Origin: CAKZSB01 sp964573105
GTDB taxonomy: Bacteria; Pseudomonadota; Gammaproteobacteria; Granulosicoccales; Granulosicoccaceae
NCBI GenBank assembly: GCA_964573105.1
Contig: CAZNIS010000027.1
Coordinates: forward strand, 1-64,000
DNA: 64,000 nt
Reading direction: 5' to 3'
Positions 9,471-18,380 of this stretch are shown here, piece by piece. A model generated the notes under the pieces. The model made no database searches, was not told the DNA's origin, and saw nothing but the letters and a program-made list of their open reading frames with translations. Each line of letters opens with the position of its first letter. Within the stretch, counting starts at the first letter, position 1. Both the position numbers and the translations under genes were made by a program.

Positions 9471-9647
9471 TCCGATAGCACCTTACATCGTGATCGGTAG
9501 TGGTGAGAGCCCGGCTAAATAAATGAATGTCTATAGAGGCCGGTGGCGTGTCTTTACCAGTTTAAGGTGTCGGTGTCTGTATTGGCATCAGGTACGCTCG
9601 TGCGTACACAGGTTGATTAGGGTTGTCACAACGTTGGAGATTATACG

Positions 9648-10073
9648 ATGCTCAGGACCATGTTCACTCGCCGAAGTCTGGACCAAGTGGCTCGTACGAC
9701 CAGGGTTGTCGAGCATCGACGCAGACAACTGGATTTTGCACGCAACAGGCTGAAAGCCAACCTTCGACCACCAGTCGTTGCCATTGCGCTGGTTGGTTCG
9801 GCATCGCTCTTGTGGTGGCTCTCCCGACGCTCAACAGTACACCCGCCCTCGAACGAACTCGACTTGCACCCGCAAGGCGAGGCTGACACGGTTACTGATA
9901 CTAATGTTGCAGTGTTAGCTTCGCCGCAACGCAGCAAGCTGTCAGTTGTCCTGCGGCTCACCAGCTCACTGCTCACCGTGGTAAAAATAGTATCTACCTT
10001 GCGCAGGGCGTTAGCGTTGTCCGGTGCTGGTTCGTCAGCAACAACACGCCGCCAAACGACACCAATACAATGA
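9648..10073 (+). CDS. Small membrane protein, YqjK-like N-terminus
   Basis: 141 codons. The N-terminal 50 residues are a basic helix (VVEHRRRQLDFARNRLKANL) running into one membrane segment (PPVVAIALVGSASLLWWLS), the layout of YqjK-type proteins that accompany DUF883 genes. A hydrophilic linker and a second amphipathic segment (LRLTSSLLTVVKIVSTLRRA) follow. The gene lies 177 bp after DUF883 on the same strand. The match to YqjK is by layout and context, not by a firm motif, so the name is tentative. Confidence 0.6.
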   Translation: MLRTMFTRRSLDQVARTTRVVEHRRRQLDFARNRLKANLRPPVVAIALVGSASLLWWLSRRSTVHPPSNELDLHPQGEADTVTDTNVAVLASPQRSKLSVVLRLTSSLLTVVKIVSTLRRALALSGAGSSATTRRQTTPIQ

Positions 10074-10126
10074 GGCGCTCCCGTGCGGGAACACCTCGGG
10101 CAGGCACACCCGGGAGTTATTCCTGA

Positions 10127-10501
10127 ATGCCGCTTAACTTATTGGTAGTAGAAGACGATAGCATTTTACGTAGCACCATTGTCGAGTTCGCTGCGCGGCA
10201 CTGCTTTAATGTCCATGAGGAGTCCTCCGGTGAGGCGGCGTTGCGATACATCGACAGTCACGCGGTCGATGTGCTCATTACTGATTGGGATCTCGGCGCG
10301 GGTATTGATGGCATTCAGGTTGCGCAACACACTGTCGCGCACCATCCATCAGCTAACGCGATACTGATCACGGCAAAGTCGGTTGACGAGTTACGTGAGC
10401 GCTGCGATTTTTTATCCAGTGTAACGGTATTGCACAAGCCGTTTAGTCTTAGGACTCTGCGCACAACTTTGGGTGAGATTCAGGAGCTCGCAGGAAAATA
10501 A
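10127..10501 (+). CDS. Stand-alone response-regulator receiver protein
   Basis: 124 residues forming a single receiver domain: acidic pocket EDD (9-11), phosphoacceptor D53 in LITDWDLG, T82 in LITAKS and K104 in LHKPFS. There is no output domain, so it probably acts in a phosphorelay or by protein contact. It converges with the NtrC-like gene (stop codons 21 bp apart). The RsbRD-like kinase at 5560-6762, which has no adjacent partner, is a plausible phosphodonor; that link is inference. Confidence 0.9.
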   Translation: MPLNLLVVEDDSILRSTIVEFAARHCFNVHEESSGEAALRYIDSHAVDVLITDWDLGAGIDGIQVAQHTVAHHPSANAILITAKSVDELRERCDFLSSVTVLHKPFSLRTLRTTLGEIQELAGK

Positions 10502-10522
10502 TTTTTGAGCCCTGCGCGGTTG

Positions 10523-11875
10523 TTATAGGGAAATGTCGTACGCATTTAAACGGTTGTACAGTGTTTTCAGGCTGATTCCCAACGTTTTTGCAGTTGCCTT
10601 TTTATCCGAGTCATGGAATCGCAGTGTTGCTTTTAACAGCTCCTTTTCGATCTCCCAGAAAGTAGTGCCGACCAGAGCATCGACAGCCATCGCGTGGCTG
10701 TCGTCAGCGCTGTCTTGAATGATTTCAACAACATCAAGCTGGTGCTGTGCAGCGACGTGCGCGCGTGTAATCGTATTGGCGAGTTGTCGAACGTTCCCGG
10801 GCCACAGGTAAGCAGTCAGAGCTTCCAATGCGTCATCTGACAGAACCTTTCGTGTTTTTGTCCTTGTATTGATACCCTGCAACAACTTCCTGGATATCGG
10901 TGCGATATCTTTCGCTCGGTGCCGTAATGGTGGTACCTTTAACGGAAACTGTGCCAGGCACAACCGCAGTGTGGTTTCTTGTTCGCCAACGGCAGATTTC
11001 TCCAGCCAGCCGGAGCGCTCTATAGAAATGATGCGAGGTAGACAGGCAGTGGCAGGATCTGCGATGATGCTCTCTGGCGACAGATATGCTAGCAACTCCT
11101 GCTTGTGATGGGTCGCCAGGTCTTCGATGCCATCGAGTACAAGCGTCACAGGTTTTTGTCCGGGGGTTGCTGAAAAAGCCCTCGCGAGGGTGTCGGAAAG
11201 CTGATTGCTGATTATCTTGCCGTTAAGCCGTGTGAGCCCTGTTGCGCACTGAATCTGGCATAGCGCGCTGTCGGTGGTTTGTCTGCGATACAATGCAATC
11301 GCAGCGGATAGCTTGTCGACACCCGGTTCTCCGGAAATCAATATGTTACTGTCTACCTGAGCAAGCTGCTGAACGGTACTGTTGAGCGTCTTGGCGAGAC
11401 TTGAGTCACCGGTGAGCAGAACATCGTCTCGTTTGGCAGGCTGACGATGCCAGATTTTATCAGATTCGATTCGCCGGGATGTGGCGGGAATGCTGAAAGA
11501 GGGCTCATCGTTAACTGCACCTTCGCTTAGCGTGTCGACTACCGAGCGTAAATCGGTGAGACTGACAGGCTTAAGCAGAAAGTCGTCGGCGCGTAGCTGA
11601 AGGCTGCGAATTGCCACGGCCTGCGTGGCATCCCCGGTAATCACAACAAACTTCGAATTGCATGTCTGGATGAGTTCAAGTCCGTTTCCATCCGGTAGTG
11701 TCACGTCGAGAAGTACGAGTTCCGGGCTATGAAGCTCGATCAGTTGTCTGGCTTCGGCGACTGATCCGGCGGTCTGTACGCTGAATCCAAACGACCGGAT
11801 TGCTTTTGTCAGTGCTATTGCTGTTGAAGAGTCGTCCTCAACGACAACCGCGTGCTTTTCTCCTGACAGTTTCAC
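10523..11875 (-). CDS. NtrC-like response regulator with degenerate AAA+ domain
   Basis: 450 residues. Receiver: EDD (13-15), D57 in LLDVTLPDG, T80 and K102 in LLKPVS. The central domain follows the sigma54-activator layout but is decayed. The Walker A region reads GEPGVDK (182-188) where GESGTGKE is normal, Walker B is VTLVLDG (243-249) with Gly where the catalytic Glu should be, and no GAFTGA loop is visible between them. The later PLRHRAKDI and WPGNVRQLAN motifs remain. The C-terminal Fis-type HTH is intact (KKATAKTLGISLKTLYNRL, about 425-445). It should bind DNA, but it is unlikely to remodel sigma54 polymerase. It may act as a phosphorylation-controlled repressor or a sigma70-dependent regulator. 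Confidence 0.88.
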   Translation of the reverse strand: MKLSGEKHAVVVEDDSSTAIALTKAIRSFGFSVQTAGSVAEARQLIELHSPELVLLDVTLPDGNGLELIQTCNSKFVVITGDATQAVAIRSLQLRADDFLLKPVSLTDLRSVVDTLSEGAVNDEPSFSIPATSRRIESDKIWHRQPAKRDDVLLTGDSSLAKTLNSTVQQLAQVDSNILISGEPGVDKLSAAIALYRRQTTDSALCQIQCATGLTRLNGKIISNQLSDTLARAFSATPGQKPVTLVLDGIEDLATHHKQELLAYLSPESIIADPATACLPRIISIERSGWLEKSAVGEQETTLRLCLAQFPLKVPPLRHRAKDIAPISRKLLQGINTRTKTRKVLSDDALEALTAYLWPGNVRQLANTITRAHVAAQHQLDVVEIIQDSADDSHAMAVDALVGTTFWEIEKELLKATLRFHDSDKKATAKTLGISLKTLYNRLNAYDISL

Positions 11876-12152
11876 GGTAATCAGTATTCCTCAATCGTTG
11901 GCGGAGGCATTGCCATCGGCTCATCGATGCCTTTGCAAAGATCCGTGACCACTGCCTGTATCAGATGCAGTCTGTAGAGCATAACGTTTTCCAATCTCAA
12001 CCGCCGTCATCATGTACGTCATCATGGTCTGTTGCAACCCGTTACACCAGCGGATGATCGAATTGCTGACATGCAATAGTGGGGGTTGTAAAAAATACAC
12101 TGAGTAATGCTGTGCATGCGTGTACGCTGCCAAAGTGACGACGGAGAGGATA

Positions 12153-12524
12153 TTGCACAAAGCCAGCACGCCGGAAAAGACGCCATCATCGTTTAAGTTG
12201 TTGATTAGCGGGTATCGCGACTATGTTGGCGCCGTGAAGAACCTGATTCTGGCCGAATGTCGCCTTTTCGCAACCAGCGTGGCACAACTGTTGTGCCTGG
12301 CAGTGCTGGCTGCGATGGTTGCCGCATCACTATGGATGGTGGTTTGTGCGATTATTTACTTAACTCTGCTGAACGCAGGTGCCTCTATCATCGAGGCGCT
12401 GGCGGCGCTGCTGATACTACACATCGCTTTGCTGGTCGCCATTGGGTGGGCAATCCACCACTCGATTGCCGGGCTTGAGCTCCAGCACTTGCGCCAGCAG
12501 CTGACGGCAGACAAAAGCCGGTAA
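12153..12524 (+). CDS. YqjE-like/phage-holin-superfamily membrane protein
   Basis: About 123 residues with two long membrane hairpins (AQLLCLAVLAAMVAASLWMV and IEALAALLILHIALLVAIGW) after a soluble N-terminus reading YRDYVGAVKNLILAECRLF, the characteristic layout of YqjE (Phage_holin_3_6) proteins. The frame is open from GTG 12120, but TTG 12153 is preceded by GGAG at six bases and is my preferred start. In E. coli yqjE sits beside yqjD (DUF883), so this gene belongs logically with 9189-10073 although the NtrC-like gene lies between. It is divergent from that regulator across a 250-bp control region. Confidence 0.75.
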   Translation: MHKASTPEKTPSSFKLLISGYRDYVGAVKNLILAECRLFATSVAQLLCLAVLAAMVAASLWMVVCAIIYLTLLNAGASIIEALAALLILHIALLVAIGWAIHHSIAGLELQHLRQQLTADKSR

Positions 12525-12724
12525 GCTGCGGGCGACAGAGTGACCTGACCTGCTGTGCCGTCAGGGGTTCGACAGACCCAGTAGGGTGTAAGAAACTGAG
12601 ACTCGGCTGCCAAAAAAAGGGCGGAGGGCCTAGAGTTGTGGCGCTAGTTCTGCTATCATCACGAGCGCTGTAGTGGCCTACACGGCATCGGCGTGTCGTT
12701 GTCTCAACTTGCTAACGATCAGAC

Positions 12725-13798
12725 ATGAACAACGCGCTCGCGTTAGCGTCAATTATTATCTTCGTTTGTACATTCCTGCCGCAGCTGCGAACGCCCGTTT
12801 GGTGGATTCGCGGTCTCGATTTCCCGCGATTACAGATTGCCATTGTGGCATCCACCTGGTTTGGCATCGGCCTGTTCGCTGCTGTTCGCGGCATAACCGT
12901 GCATTGGCCATGGTGGTTTTTAGTAATCGTCAGCGCTGCGTACCAGATTTGGTGGATATATCCTTACACGCGATGGCACAAGCTGGAAGTCGATTGGGCG
13001 GACGATCGTCATAACACTGAAATCTCTTTGCTGATCAGCAATGTACTCATGGACAACCGCGATGCGCAGCCGTTGATCAGACTTGTGCGGAAGCATCGTC
13101 CCGATGTACTCGCCACGCTGGAAACCGATGCCTGGTGGCAGGAGCAACTGGATGTGCTGGATGAGTATCCGCATCGGCTTGCGCACCCGCTGGATAACCG
13201 GTACGGCATGCATATCTACTCCCGCGTGCCTCTACTGCGCAGCACACTGTCGTTTCTGGTAGAAGACGACGTACCGTCCATGGGGGTCGAGTTGCAGATG
13301 AATAACGCCGGTCGGGTAAAAATCTTCATTCTGCATCCAAAGCCACCAGCGCCTGGTGAAAATTACAGTTCAATCGAACGTGATGTCGAACTACTGGTGC
13401 TAGCCCGGCACCTGCAGGACTCTGACTCACCACTGATAGTCAGCGGTGATCTCAATGATGTTGCCTGGTCGCGTACCACGCGCCTGTTCAGGCGTATTAG
13501 CGGCTTACTCGATATTCGCGTGGGGCGAGGCATGTTCAACACATTTCACGCTGAATATCCGGTGTTTCGGTGGCCGCTCGACCACATATTTGTGTCCGGG
13601 CATTTCAAAGTAAAGCGCATCGAGCGATTGCCGTATATCGGTTCTGACCATTTTCCGGTCCTCGCGCAACTGGCTTGCGAATCGAGCAATAAGCAGGAGC
13701 CGCATCTTGAACTTGAGGATGCCGATCAGGTACTGGTTGAAGAAATTATGGATTCCGAGGCTGCCGCGCAAGCCAGCAAACCCGGGTTGTCGGCGTAG
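12725..13798 (+). CDS. Membrane-anchored endonuclease/exonuclease/phosphatase-fold protein
   Basis: 357 residues. Three N-terminal membrane segments (residues 4-20, 37-53, 62-80) carry an EEP domain facing the periplasm or cytosol. Active-site motifs are complete: SNVLMDN (N106), TLETD (E133), GDLND (D242, N244), DHIF (D286) and SDHFPV (D308, H309). Family members hydrolyse phosphodiesters or phosphomonoesters of nucleic acids, lipids or sugars; the substrate is not determinable here. The protein ends in an acidic tail. After its TAG stop the same reading frame stays open for another 83 codons (see the next entry). Confidence 0.9.
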   Translation: MNNALALASIIIFVCTFLPQLRTPVWWIRGLDFPRLQIAIVASTWFGIGLFAAVRGITVHWPWWFLVIVSAAYQIWWIYPYTRWHKLEVDWADDRHNTEISLLISNVLMDNRDAQPLIRLVRKHRPDVLATLETDAWWQEQLDVLDEYPHRLAHPLDNRYGMHIYSRVPLLRSTLSFLVEDDVPSMGVELQMNNAGRVKIFILHPKPPAPGENYSSIERDVELLVLARHLQDSDSPLIVSGDLNDVAWSRTTRLFRRISGLLDIRVGRGMFNTFHAEYPVFRWPLDHIFVSGHFKVKRIERLPYIGSDHFPVLAQLACESSNKQEPHLELEDADQVLVEEIMDSEAAAQASKPGLSA

Positions 13799-14239
13799 CG
13801 TGCAGATCGCACAACTGCCCTGGGGCAGGCAATCTTACACGCAGATATCATATCAAACCGTCTGAAAATTGATGATCTGGCCGTACTAATCGGTGGAACG
13901 CCCGACGACTGTCCGCAAAGCCAGCCACCGCCGCGCTTGGAAAACGGCAATCCTCTTCCATCGGAACCTACAGGCCTGATGCCGCTGACGAAACTGTTTA
14001 ACGGTGCAGCAGAGTTCCGCGCAGACTCTATCAGAGCCTGGCGGCGCTGATTATCCTACCTTGATATGTTGGTCGAACAGGGCAGCGTAGATGTCGGCAC
14101 TATGGTGCTTGATACGGCGGGTACCGGGTTTATCGCTGACGAGCAAATTGATCTTGCCAGTGTGGAATTCAGCCAGACTGTTGGGACGCACCCGAAAAAT
14201 GTCAGCATCATCGCTTCAAAGGTTTCAGCTTATGAATAA
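13799..14239 (+). other. In-frame continuation of the EEP frame, interrupted by TGA, abutting the MFS gene
   Basis: After TAG at 13796-13798 the same frame reads on without a stop to TGA at 14048-14050 (containing ILHADIISNRLKIDDLAVLI). It then resumes, has an ATG at 14066 and reads 57 codons to TAA at 14237-14239, overlapping the MFS start at 14232 by 8 bases. The last segment (VDVGTMVLDTAGTGFIADEQ) has coding-like composition. It may be a decayed downstream domain or gene, or a small translationally coupled ORF at 14066-14239. No family is recognised. Confidence 0.35.
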
Positions 14240-15533
14240 TTCTTATCTGGAAAGCATTGCCGAACGTGTATACGACGCCATTTACGAAGAAGACGATGCC
14301 AGAGTGTGTCGGGAAATCTCCGAAGAAGCGTGTTCGAATGTACCGCACAACTTTTTCCTGCACGCCACCGCTATGGGTCTGAGCAAGCTTGCTGAGGCGG
14401 TAGCAAATACCAAAACCACCATTCCCTGGTTGTTAAGCAGTGCCGGCGCCCCTGGTTGGATCATCGCGGTTCTGGTGCCGCTGCGGGAAAGCGGCTCCAT
14501 GCTGCCGCAACTTGCGATTGGCAGCTGGGTCAGGCGGGCATCGCGTCGCAAGTGGTTCTACGTTATTGGTGCTGTACTGCAGGCAGTTGCGCTTTTAGGT
14601 GTGGTCCTCAGTGTAGGGCTAATGACAGGTACTGCAGCGGGTTATTGCGCACTATTGAGTGTTCTGGTATTCAGCCTGGCACGGGGCTTTTGTTCTGTAG
14701 CATCGAAAGACGTGATCGGCAAAACCGTTCCGAAGACCCGACGTGGCAGGGTAACAGGGCTTGCATCGAGTATCGGTGGATTCGGCATCCTGCTGGTCGT
14801 GGCTTTGCTGTATCAGCTGCAGGCCGATGAAAAGCCTTACATTGGCGTCGTGGCAATGGGGGCTATTCTGTTTTTGGTCTCCGCGATGGTTTATACACGT
14901 ATCGATGAGGAGCCGGGTGCGAAAGAAGGAGGGGCAAACGGTATTGCTCACGCCCTATCCAGTTTGCGTTTACTGCTTGATGATATTCCGTTTCGCCGTT
15001 TTGTATGTGCAAGGGCACTGCTGGTCGGAACAGGATTGTCCGCGCCGTTTATTGTTATTCTGGCTAATCAACGCGGTAACTCCGACCTTATTTATTTTTT
15101 GTTGGCACAGGGGCTCGCGTCATTAGTGAGCGGCCCGGTATGGGGGCGCTATGCAGACCTATCCAGCAGATACGTGATGATGTTTAGTGCAATGGCCGCC
15201 GGTTTGCTTGGTACCGTGATCGTTATGACTGAGCTGTTTGCAACTGCCCTGATGGGCACAGATTGGTTTTTGCCCACCTGCTTTTTTGTACTCATGCTGG
15301 TACATGATGGTGTCCGACTTGGACGAAAGACGTATCTTGTTGATCTGGGCGAGGGTTCAAAGCGTACTGATTATGTGGCTGTCTCCAACACCATGATCGG
15401 GATCGTGTTGCTGATTGCGGGCGGGGCCGCATCCTATGCTCAAACGCTTGGTATAAGTCTGGCCATTGTGCTTTTTTCGGCGATGACATTTGCGTCATGC
15501 CTGTTTATTCGACGTTTACCGGAAGTGCAGTAA
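14232..15533 (+). CDS. MFS-type permease
   Basis: 433 residues from ATG 14232, with AAAGG about 9 bases upstream; the frame is open to 14091, but the extra N-terminus lacks a ribosome site and overlaps the preceding frame. A 55-residue soluble acidic N-terminus (YDAIYEEDDARVCREISEEA) precedes roughly twelve membrane segments. The loop KTVPKTRRGRVTGLASSIGG after the fourth or fifth segment is MFS-like. The substrate is unknown. Its start overlaps the end of the small frame at 14066-14239, suggesting translational coupling with upstream material. Confidence 0.85.
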   Translation: MNNSYLESIAERVYDAIYEEDDARVCREISEEACSNVPHNFFLHATAMGLSKLAEAVANTKTTIPWLLSSAGAPGWIIAVLVPLRESGSMLPQLAIGSWVRRASRRKWFYVIGAVLQAVALLGVVLSVGLMTGTAAGYCALLSVLVFSLARGFCSVASKDVIGKTVPKTRRGRVTGLASSIGGFGILLVVALLYQLQADEKPYIGVVAMGAILFLVSAMVYTRIDEEPGAKEGGANGIAHALSSLRLLLDDIPFRRFVCARALLVGTGLSAPFIVILANQRGNSDLIYFLLAQGLASLVSGPVWGRYADLSSRYVMMFSAMAAGLLGTVIVMTELFATALMGTDWFLPTCFFVLMLVHDGVRLGRKTYLVDLGEGSKRTDYVAVSNTMIGIVLLIAGGAASYAQTLGISLAIVLFSAMTFASCLFIRRLPEVQ

Positions 15534-15815
15534 TTGTCCTGGTGAGAATGTCGATGGATTTTCTGGCTATGCGGTCACAGGTCCAGTGTGTAGCAGCGTT
15601 CCAATTTCGCCAGTATCCCTGCCTATAGGATGGCCTGTCCTGAGAGGTGGGCCTTGCCACTTTTGATACTGTCGGGCAAGCACGGATGTCTAGCCGTGGG
15701 GCAATTCGTTATTGCCTCACTCCCATTACTCTCAGTTTACCGATAAGTTTTTCAGCCATCGTGATGCAAGCGAATATCTGACCTTATTGCCTGAGCTATT
15801 GTGGTCGACGAGCGG

Positions 15816-15980
15816 CTAAATACCGCTGCTCCTGCCTCGCACAAACGATACGACTGCCACAATGATAAAAATAAAAAACAAAATTTTCGCTATTGAAGCG
15901 GCTGACCCTGCAATGCCGCCAAACCCGAGTACACCAGCGATGATGGCAATAACGAAAAATATCGCAGACCAGTGGAGCAT
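15816..15980 (-). CDS. DUF1328 (YtjA-like) small membrane protein
   Basis: 54 residues, the family length, starting at ATG 15980 with AGAAGGA seven bases upstream; an upstream ATG at 16049 would add 23 residues not found in the family. Two membrane segments: MLHWSAIFFVIAIIAGVLGF and IAKILFFIFIIVAVVSFV. YtjA-type proteins are small inner-membrane proteins linked to stress and stationary phase. The upstream region carries a TTGACG hexamer, a perfect 20-bp palindrome (16071-16090) and a TGTA-N5-TACA site (16166-16178). Confidence 0.93.
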   Translation of the reverse strand: MLHWSAIFFVIAIIAGVLGFGGIAGSAASIAKILFFIFIIVAVVSFVRGRSSGI

Positions 15981-16070
15981 AGGTGATTCCTTCTGTTGAT
16001 CAAAAAACATGAGAATTCGATTGATGACTTGAGCCAAATTGAGTGACAAAGATGGACCGTCAACCTAATA

Positions 16071-16090
16071 TTTCAGTAACAGTACTGAAA
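16071..16090. promoter_or_regulatory. 20-bp palindrome TTTCAGTA-N4-TACTGAAA upstream of DUF1328
   Basis: Perfect 8-bp arms with a 4-base centre, about 90 bp upstream of the DUF1328 start and just upstream of a TTGACG hexamer on the minus strand. It has the size and symmetry of a dimeric repressor site. The role is inferred. Confidence 0.45.
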
Positions 16091-16165
16091 CCGCACGGAG
16101 CCGGCTTGCGAGGCCTTGTCCGTCCAGTGAGGTTCTCAGAGTTGTATCGCTAAGGGAATCGGTAT

Positions 16166-16178
16166 TGTAGATATTACA
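16166..16178. promoter_or_regulatory. Third TGTA-N5-TACA site
   Basis: TGTAGATATTACA, identical over 13 bases to the site at 6860-6872, lies 186 bp upstream of the DUF1328 start. Confidence 0.3.
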
Positions 16179-16661
16179 GGAGACTTTGTATGTTTGACTG
16201 AAAAATCCCGTTAACAAGGTTGCTAGTGTGTCGCGGATCACGGCGGGTTTACTGTCTGCAAACTACGCTTAGCCCACTACGACCAACAATCAGTCCAGGC
16301 CAGTCGTTTATAACTATATTAGAACTATTAGAACTACATTGTGTGGGTACGATAAAAATAGACTAATTGGGTGTAGGATCGCTGATGGCAATTGTCGTAA
16401 AACTAAATCCACGGCCGAGTACACATAACCAAACTGCAGAAGCGGTAGCGCAGCAATTCAGTCTATGGCGTTCCGGCCTTCAACATCCACATTATCAGGT
16501 ACTGCCATGATTAATCGAAGTTGATATGAACGTGCTAGTTCCGGCGATTTCGTTACCACACTAATTCATCAGAGTTTCGGAAAGTTCCAGGCAATGATGG
16601 CCTGTGGCGAGTATTGAGAACTGCATGCCAGGGCACGTTTCGTTAATACAAAAGTCTAGGT
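16179..16661. other. Intergenic stretch, nothing recognised
   Basis: AT-rich relative to its surroundings, with no supported open frame on either strand. Confidence 0.5.
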
Positions 16662-17585
16662 CTACTGATGACAGGATTTCGGGTCGATATTGTTCATGAA
16701 CTGAATAATGTAGTCAAAACTGTCGTTCAGAAACATCAGCGGTGTAGCTAAACCGATTAACGTTGACGCGTGACCGCCGCCATCCAGAATGACCACTTCA
16801 GTGGCTACCTTTACCTCCTGCAACGCCTGAGCATATCGGCGAGTGTGGGATTTCACCACTCGTTCATCATCTGCACCGTGAATAAGGAGTGTCGGCGGAT
16901 GGCAGTTGTCTGTCAGTAATGGTGGCTTTACATCGCGCGGTTCAACCGATGGGAAAACGTTGCTAACCTCATCGTTGTCAAGAGGGAGATCGTAAGGGCC
17001 TGACAACGCTACCAGCCCTGCGATGCTGACTCGGCTGCCCTTCCACCAGCGCTGATCACTTGCCAGTAGTGCTGCGGTATGTGCACCGGATGAATGCCCC
17101 ATCAGTACTACGTGGCTAGCCCTTGGCAGTGGTTCGTCAGCAACAGGTTCGCGGGCATAGTAGTGATTGACAGCGTCAACTATGTCTTCTATAAACAGTG
17201 GGTAAGTTACCTCGGGGTAGTGGCGATAGTTTGGAATTAGTACAGTGAATCCCGCCTCAGCAAGTGACTGGCCGACAAACCGGTATTGTTCCTTTGTTCC
17301 AGATCGCCAGGCGCCGCCGTGAACAAATACAATAATGCTATCGTCTCCGTTTGGCTCAGTTGGCTGAAACAAATCCATTGTTTGACGAGCTGCCTGTCCG
17401 TAGGCAATGCTTTCCACCAAGGTGTAGCCACTGGTTGGAGTTACCGCATTCAATGCTTCAAGTTTGGTGTTCTCGCTGCAGGAAAATAATAGCCAGCACA
17501 AGCACGCCAAAGCGTAAATTTTCAGCTGTGTGTTTTGCCGGTACAGCCGATTGCAGATCAGTGCAAAAAAAATACGGACTCGCAT
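16662..17585 (-). CDS. Lipoprotein alpha/beta-hydrolase (esterase-type)
   Basis: 307 residues from the ATG at 17585; the frame is open to 17690, but the shorter start puts a basic segment directly before the hydrophobic signal (YALACLCWLLFSC). LLFSC is a lipobox-like cleavage site, so the protein is probably a lipoprotein. The oxyanion motif HGGAW, nucleophile elbow GHSSGAH, an acid in HGADDERV and a histidine in GGGHAS complete the triad of the BD-FAE/carboxylesterase type. The substrate is likely a small ester in the periplasm. It is a single gene with no partner. Confidence 0.88.
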   Translation of the reverse strand: MRVRIFFALICNRLYRQNTQLKIYALACLCWLLFSCSENTKLEALNAVTPTSGYTLVESIAYGQAARQTMDLFQPTEPNGDDSIIVFVHGGAWRSGTKEQYRFVGQSLAEAGFTVLIPNYRHYPEVTYPLFIEDIVDAVNHYYAREPVADEPLPRASHVVLMGHSSGAHTAALLASDQRWWKGSRVSIAGLVALSGPYDLPLDNDEVSNVFPSVEPRDVKPPLLTDNCHPPTLLIHGADDERVVKSHTRRYAQALQEVKVATEVVILDGGGHASTLIGLATPLMFLNDSFDYIIQFMNNIDPKSCHQ

Positions 17586-18111
17586 TTGTTGGTTACTCTT
17601 TAGTGAGGCGCGTCGCCTTTGACCGTAGACACTTGCGACCAGTAAGCGTTTGAATGTGAGTGGCGATATGGCAGCACTGCCAGTTTTCAAGGATCAAGAA
17701 ACTGAGTGTTCCAGCAAACAGCAGCCTACGCTGTATCACGTACCTGCCACATCAAAATACTTGTACCTCAAAGGAGCGTCTGAGCGGTTTACGCCAAATT
17801 GCACTTTATTGCCAGGATACACCATGATTCCCTTCGTCCCGACAGTGGGCGTTTCTTTTTTCCTAATCCACCATCCCATAGCTTCAGGGTCCAGACTAAC
17901 ATGTTATTGCTGCTCGAACTACTGTGTAGCAAATTCACGCACTAGTGGCAGTAGTTGACCGGAAGACATCATGCATATGCTGGGTGTTGTACTTTTTACA
18001 CCCCTGAGTCAAACGTAATGTGCCACCATTTCACGGGTGTAGTAGAGATTACCTGTGTATTGCACGCGCGTGTACAAACTAAACCTATTCAAAAACTAAA
18101 CGGAGTCACTC
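17586..18111. other. Intergenic stretch before the 45-residue membrane protein gene
   Basis: No supported gene; a frame at 17650-17958 has no family features. It contains a 10-bp palindrome CACGCGCGTG at 18063-18072, about 40 bp before the small gene, possibly part of its control region. Confidence 0.4.
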
Positions 18112-18249
18112 ATGGGAAAATTCGTCCTTGGTGGAATATTTACGGTCGCCATAATAGCGCTAGTGCTTTTTATGCTAGGCGTTTTTGAAGAGTCGCAGGA
18201 CGGTCCACTGGAAGAAGCTGCTGAATCTGTAGAAGAAGCCGTGAAATAG
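18112..18249 (+). CDS. 45-residue single-pass membrane protein
   Basis: ATG 18112 is preceded by GGAG six to seven bases upstream, and TAG ends the frame at 18249. The product starts MGKFVLGGIF, has one clear membrane segment (FTVAIIALVLFMLGVF) and a strongly acidic tail rich in Glu (EESQDGPLEEAAESVEEAVK). This layout, ribosome site and composition support a true microprotein. I recognise no family. Its setting among CsbD, DUF883 and DUF1328 genes suggests an envelope-stress role; that is inference. Confidence 0.7.
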   Translation: MGKFVLGGIFTVAIIALVLFMLGVFEESQDGPLEEAAESVEEAVK

Positions 18250-18380
18250 TGTGTAACATGGAGGGATGTAAACCGTCACAGCCTTTTGTTACCGACTCGG
18301 CTTATTGGTCATCTGATCGGAAAACATGTCTCTGGTAAAGCGCGATCAAAGCTTGTTGTTGTAAAACTTACTATAGTGCC

